From: Papaver somniferum
Lineage: Eukaryota; Streptophyta; Magnoliopsida; Ranunculales; Papaveraceae
Reading direction: 5' to 3'
NCBI RefSeq assembly: GCF_003573695.1
Contig: NC_039367.1
Span: 33,380,442 to 33,444,441 of the forward strand
DNA length: 64,000 bases
Shown here: one piece after another, positions 58,868-64,000 of the stretch
How the letters are laid out: each line of letters opens with the position of its first letter
Numbering within the stretch: position 1 is the first letter of the stretch
The notes under the pieces: generated by a model
The model's database searches: none
The model's input: the letters and a program-made list of their open reading frames with translations, nothing else
What the model was told of the DNA's origin: nothing
Program-made: the position numbers and the translations under genes

Positions 58868-61107
58868 ATAACTGTGGCTTGGATTGACACAGTTAAATTA
58901 AAAGTTACTGAATATTCTGATTTCTTCATAAATGCTTGTATAACTGATCAAATAACTGGTAAAGATTGGATTCTTAGTTGCTTATATGGTTATCCCAACA
59001 ACAAGAATATTACTTGGGAATGTTTGTCTCGGATGTCTTCTAGTATTACTCTTCCTTGGTTGGTAACAGGGGATTTTAAATTTACATTACATCAGAGTGG
59101 AACTGGGTATGTTGGTAGAATCAACATGGGGAAATTGCTAATTTTGTTAGTGTTGTGAATGAGGCGGGTTTAATATATTTAGGGTTATCAGTTTACGTGG
59201 TCCAACCACAGAAATGATGGAGAACTGATTGAAAAGAGATTAGATATATGTTTAGCAAATAATGAATGGATTTCCCTCTTTCAAGATGCCAAAGTGTCAC
59301 ACTTGAGTCCAATAGCTTCAGATCATGGTCCCATAATTTTAAGTACATAACAAGATAGGAATAATGGTGCTCAACCTTTTAAATGCTTCGGTACTTGGCT
59401 AGATGAAAAATATTGTATAGATGTTGTGAATGATTCCTGGTTAACACATCAATTTGGCTCCCCTGCTCTTCAAGTTGTTAAAAAGTTGTCTGTCTACAAA
59501 AAAAAATTATGGAATAAAAACCGGTTTGGAAATGTTCATTTAAGGTTGGAACATGCAATAACTAACCTTGAATAGTCTGGTCAAAAAAAAAAATTGAAAC
59601 TGTTAAATCTAGAGGTTGAGAAATGGTATAATTTAAATGAATCTTTTTGAAAATAAAAAGTGGGGATTAACTGCTAAGTTTAGGGGATAAAAATACAAGT
59701 TATTTTCATGGTCTTATGAGAACTAGAGCTCTGAGAAATAGGATAATGGCTTGTAAAAATGACAATGGGATTTAGTTGGAAAGTAGAAACCAGATAAATG
59801 AAGTGTTGTTTCAACATTTTTCAAATGGCGACTACTACTCAACCTGAAATTAACAACGACTTGTTAATCAACATTTCTTGTATGGTTACTGATGATGACA
59901 ACTTAGCCCTCATTCGTACTCCTCGGCACGAGGAAATCAGAGAGATAGTCTTTAAAATGAGATCGTCTTCCTACCCAAGGCCAGATGGTTCCCCTGCAGG
60001 CTTTTTCAGAAAAAATGGGATTTAATTTTTATGGATATATTTTCTATAGTTCGTAAAAAATTTAACACTGGATTTATTCTTAAGGAAATGAATAATACAT
60101 TCATCTCTCTGATTCCGAAAACTAAAAACCAAGATGAAGCCAGCCAATTCAGTCTGATTAGTTTATGTAACACCACATATAAAATTATCTTTAAACTGTT
60201 GTCTAGTAGAATAAACCTCTTCTAGATAAACTGATTTCTCCCTTTCAATCTGCTTATGCCCCTAATAGGTAGATATCTGACAACATTATGGTAGCTCATG
60301 AATTAATACACACTATGAAGAAAAAAGGTAACACAGGTTATTTAGGCACAAATATTGATATGTCCAAAGAGTTTGATAGGATTTCCTTTTAGCTATTCTT
60401 AGGAAAATGGGGTATGGTAGTGACTGGTGTAACCTTATACACCAGTGCATAAGCACCACTTCCTCTTTTGTGTTCTTAAATGGTTCTCCGGGGAATGTTT
60501 TTATCCTACCAGAGGAATAAGGCAAGGAGATCTCTTATCTCCTTACCTTTTCATTCTCTGTACGGAAAGTTTGTCCTGTTTTTTTATGGCAGCGCAATCC
60601 AAAGGGTTAATTCATGGTATCAAAGTTACTAGAAATAGTCATCCGATCAATCATCTGCTTGTTGCGGATGATTGTCTGATCTTTTCCAATGCAAACCTTG
60701 CGGAAAGTAAAAACATTCTTAAAATTTTCAAAACTTCCAGTGAAGGATCAGGTCAAAAATAGGCTAATAAATTTCCTAATATCTTGGTGATAGATTTCCT
60801 AATAAATTTCAGAAAATTATTATCAAAATCCTAAAAGTTCAAAAAATAAAACTAGATGATAAATATCTTGGTGCCCCCTCTTTACTAATACGTCTAAAAT
60901 ATCCTGTTTTGAACCCCTTACTGGTAGAGTTGCTGGTAAGTTGAAAGGTTGGAAAAACAGGAATGTTTCTCCAGCTGGTATAGGAGTTCTTATTAAATAC
61001 GCTATTGAAACTATTCCTAACTATCAAATGAATTGTTTTAGAATTCCAAAGTATACTCTAAACAAAATAACGGCTCTCCAGCGTGATTTGTTTTTCTTTT
61101 TTTTTGT

Positions 61108-61137
<30 letters not shown>
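61108..61137 (+). repeat. Uninterrupted run of 30 G
   Basis: Thirty consecutive G follow a T-rich tract inside LINE ORF2, at the place where relatives have a Trp-Gly-Gly (TGG GG.) segment. It is likely an expansion of that G-rich codon pair, or an assembly or sequencing artefact. Confidence 0.95.
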
Positions 61138-61138
<1 letters not shown>

Positions 61139-61702
61139 AGAGGGTAATTCGAAAGGTTTGTACATAAAAGTTTGGTCTGGAGTCAATAAGAGTAAAAAAG
61201 AGGATGGTTTAGGTTTCCGTAAACTAAAAATTATGAATGAAGCAATGATTACTAAGACAGTTTGGATATTGATAGCCTAGCCAAAATCTTTATAGGATAC
61301 TATTTTTAAACAGAAGTATTTCCCAAATGGGGATATATTAGATAACAGCTACAAAGCAATACCTATAGATTCCTGGCTTTGGAAAGGAATTTCCAAAAGC
61401 TTCAGCAATCTTAGGAAAGGGAATTTTGGGGAGGTCAACAACGGTACTAAAATTAATATCTGGAAACACAAATGTATTCCAGGGGAGGAAAATTTGATTG
61501 TTCCCATCAATAAGGAGATCAAATTAAAATTTAGTAAAGTCAGGGACCTTTTTAATGATAATGTCAATGGTTGGGATTTAAACAAACACAAATTGTGTTT
61601 TACTGATGCTGAACTACAGAAAATAGTTGTTATAAAGATTGACAAATTTTTTAAAGATAGACTAACAACCACACCCAATTATTCGTTTGGCAATCTGTAT
61701 GG

Positions 61703-64000
61703 ACTAACTCCAATATACTTTCAAGAGAATCAACTAGACAGTCAGACTCAATATTAAGAAAAGTATATCAAAGAGTTATATCTCGATTTCTTAATTCAAT
61801 CCGCAATCAAACAAATAGGAATTTGTGAGCCTAATTGAATATAATGAATAACTTTATCGGTATCAAAAACCAATATCCAAGTTTCAATCGATTTAATCAA
61901 AAACCAAAGGTTGGATTTCTAATTGATTGAACTTACGCACAACTTGTAATATTTCAATTATAAAAATAAACAATATAATGCGGAAAAGAAATAACACAAA
62001 CACCAGAAATTTTGTTAACGAGGAAACCACAAATGCGGAAAAACCCCAGGACCTAGTCCAGATTGAACACCACAAGGCATTAAGCCGCTACAGACACTAG
62101 CCTACTACAAACTAACTTCGGTCTGGACTGTAGTTGAACCCTAATCAATCTCATACTGATTCAAGGTACAGTTGCGATCTTTACGTCTCTGATCCCAGCA
62201 GGATGTTGCGCACTTGATTCCCTTAGTTGATCTCACCCACAACCAAGAGTTGCAACAACCCAATGTCGAAGACTTTAATAAAAAAATCTGTAGCACACAA
62301 AAAAGTCTACGATATAGATAAATCTGTCTTCCACAGATAAACCTAAGAGTTTTGTTCCGTATTTTGATAAAATCAAGGTGAACATGAACCAATCCATAAC
62401 TCCGACTTGTATTCCCGAACAAAAACCCAGAATTATCAATCACCTCATAATAATCTAAATTGTATGGTAGCGAAATTAGATATTGCGGAATCACAAGCGA
62501 TGAGACGAAGATATTTGTGATTTCTTTTTATCTTGCCCTATCGGAGATAGAATCCCAAGCTAATCTTACAATTGAACTCGCTCGATAGAAAATGGCAAGA
62601 TCAGATCGCTCAACTAAAAAAGAAGTAGTTTCGTCTGGCTTCACAATCCCAATGAAGTCTTTCAGTCGTTAACCTACAAGGTACCGAGAAGAAACCTAAG
62701 GTTAAAGGGGAACCGAATCTAGCAAAACCAACTAGTATCATACTGGAGGTGTGGGGATTAGTTTTTCCAGTTGCTAGATGTCTCCTTTATATAGTTTTCA
62801 AATCAGGGTTTGCAATATAAGTTACCTTGGTAACAAAGCATTCAACATTCACACTCACATGAAAAACCTGATTTAATCAAGCTAATATCTTTCAACCATT
62901 AGATTGAAACTTAGCTTGTCACACACAAATGAAATGAATTTAATTTAGGTTTGAGTAACAATACCTAAACGTGTACACTTGGTTGGTTCACAAATAGTTA
63001 ACCAATGGTTAGCCACATGAGCACTTTCATACTAACAGTATTCATCTTCTTCACAACTAGTTCAAATGCCTTTAAAAGAACTAGTTGAAGAGTTTTTCAA
63101 TTGCTTAGGTCTTTATGAATAGACACAATTGAATCAAAATTGGTTTGGTTCACTTGAATAAATTCATGAACAGTATAGCCACGTTTTGCAAAGATTTCAT
63201 TCCTTATTGAATTATTGTTTTAAGTTCATGAACTTCCGATTTGAGAAATATAACCAGCTTGGGTACGCCTACGGGTATGTGTACCATAGCTACCGGATTT
63301 GAGTTTAGAAATACAGCAGAAATTTTCAGTCGAAAACTTCCATGGGTACGTGTATGGTTACGCGTACCTAAGGTGACCGGTTTACTAGTTTGCAAACTTA
63401 CAAACTCAGCAGAAATTTTCGGTTCGAAAACTTCCGCTGGTACGCATACCCAACCTGTCTCCTTCACCAATATCGTATGCACACATATGCACATACTTGG
63501 TTTCCCGCACATGGATTCACATAATAATGTGCGAACATACTACATATGCTTATATCCATAGTTGGTTACGTAATCTCAACTCTACATTTCAATCATTGAA
63601 ATATTCTTCTATAATGTTATAACAGCCGTTATTCACAACTATCCTCATCAAAGCTATTTTCATGATTGAAATGTCATCATGACTTTCGTCACGGGTTATG
63701 ATGAAAAGTGGTTAAAGCGAAATCTTACCAACACATATTTCGAGAAAAAGATAGGCGAGTAAACTCGGCTCGAAATAGAAAATGTGTATGTATTAAAACT
63801 ATCATAATTATACGGATTTGTCTCAAGAATAAGATATAGAGAGGTAGAATTTTGAGTGATATATAATTTCAAGTCTCCACATACATTTTAGTCGGATGAA
63901 GTTCCACCGGTTCCTTGAGTAGTTCTTCGTCTTCGTAGATGATCGTCGTGGAGTCTGGAGCTCAGCTACATTTAATTGTCCTAGTCCGAGACTTAGCTAT
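61703..64000 (-). mobile_element. LTR of a related retroelement, incomplete at the window edge
   Basis: Starts near ACTCCAATATACTTTCAAGA (61699-61720) and shares the family order: ATATTTCAATTATAAAAATA near 61950, AACGAGGAAACCACAAATGC near 62017, CCCAGGACCTAGTCCAG near 62045, TTTATATAG near 62787 (TATA on the minus strand) and GTCCGAGACTTAGCTAT at the window end. It is a different subfamily from the LTRs at 18224-30850. The rest, including any internal region, is beyond 64000. Confidence 0.75.

Larger units (their letters stand above)
48597..61702 (+). mobile_element. L1-type LINE, split by a three-LTR element and cut at its 3' end
   Basis: ORF1 (48597-50540) has a DUF4283-type domain and a degraded zinc knuckle. 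ORF2 (from 50543) has an apurinic-type endonuclease and reverse transcriptase. The endonuclease is interrupted between 50734 and 58873 by an LTR element with TSD ATAAC; the protein sequence continues exactly on the far side (GRSRGI to TVAWID). The 3' end, including any poly(A) tail, was replaced by an LTR at about 61703. Many stops and frameshifts show an old, inactive copy. Confidence 0.88.
50543..61757 (+). pseudogene. LINE ORF2: endonuclease and reverse transcriptase, interrupted
   Basis: Begins VMSWNCQGCG at about 50540 (endonuclease start), with EIIFLSETKN near 50625. It breaks at 50734 and resumes at 58873 with TVAWID. YGYPNN, LPWLVTGDF near 59050, WSNHRNDGELIEKRLD-like near 59200 and PIASDHGPII near 59320 complete the endonuclease. 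The reverse transcriptase has SYPRPDGSPAGFF near 59970, ISLIPKTKNQDEASQFSLIS near 60105, RGIRQGDLLSPYLFIL near 60515 and VADD at about 60660 in place of the usual FADD. After it come GKLKGWKNR, a 30-G run, IYIKVWSG-like and SKKEDGLGFRKL near 61195. Stops include TGA/TAG near 59157, 59350, 59575, 60023 and 60760. The domain order is that of plant L1 elements. The frame fades near 61700 where the LTR starts. Confidence 0.88.

Overview
This window is plant (eudicot-type) nuclear DNA made almost entirely of transposable elements. It is AT-rich, has plant GT..AG introns, and carries plant-specific transposon families: a MULE with FAR1/MULE-type transposase, a CACTA element with TNPD/TNPA-type genes, LTR retrotransposons with 5-bp target duplications, a Helitron and an L1-type LINE. 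I recognise no intact host gene, rRNA, tRNA or CRISPR array. The abundant LTR family with initiator-Met primer sites resembles repeats I associate with poppy-family (Papaveraceae) genomes, but this is memory, not a search result.

Layout. (1) 1-4558: AT-rich DNA with three duplicated blocks and a short tandem array, no recognisable gene. (2) 4559-15738: an 11.2-kb Mutator-like element with imperfect terminal inverted repeats. On the plus strand it has a decayed transposase fused to an OTU-type cysteine protease domain. On the minus strand it has a small unrecognised gene and a decayed multi-exon plant mobile domain (PMD) gene. Its spacers and introns are filled with a short ATTCGGAAG/CTTCCGAAT motif in both orientations, plus about five copies of a 207-bp tandem repeat. 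(3) 15739-18223: unassigned DNA with one fold-back MITE. (4) 18224-28593: a large minus-strand LTR element with 2.55-kb LTRs, a gag remnant and an extra coiled-coil ORF but no visible pol. A 1.8-kb LTR element (22396-24181, TSD TTCAC) is inserted into that ORF. (5) 28594-30850: a further LTR of the same family, carrying a 586-bp Helitron with canonical ends. (6) 30851-47250: a minus-strand Gypsy gag-protease region split by a 13.5-kb CACTA element (31669-45208) that carries head-to-head TNPD-like and TNPA-like genes. (7) 48597-61702: an L1-type LINE (ORF1 with DUF4283; ORF2 with endonuclease and reverse transcriptase). It is split inside the endonuclease by a three-LTR non-autonomous retroelement (50740-58867, TSD ATAAC) that encodes a 450-codon protein of unknown type. 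(8) 61703-64000: another minus-strand LTR that cuts off the LINE 3' end and runs off the window.

The nesting gives relative ages: host elements (LINE, Gypsy, large LTR element, older LTR) predate their guests (three-LTR element, CACTA, small LTR element, Helitron). In four cases the exact join can be tested: the host reading frame or LTR sequence resumes on the far side of the guest. All large coding regions except the short minus-strand gene at 9594-10028 and the three-LTR element's ORF (one stop) carry several stops or frameshifts, so the autonomous elements here look inactive.

The best candidate for an under-described system is the MULE, which combines an OTU-protease transposase with a PMD gene and a dense motif array. 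Next are the two pol-less LTR elements with their own unrecognised proteins.
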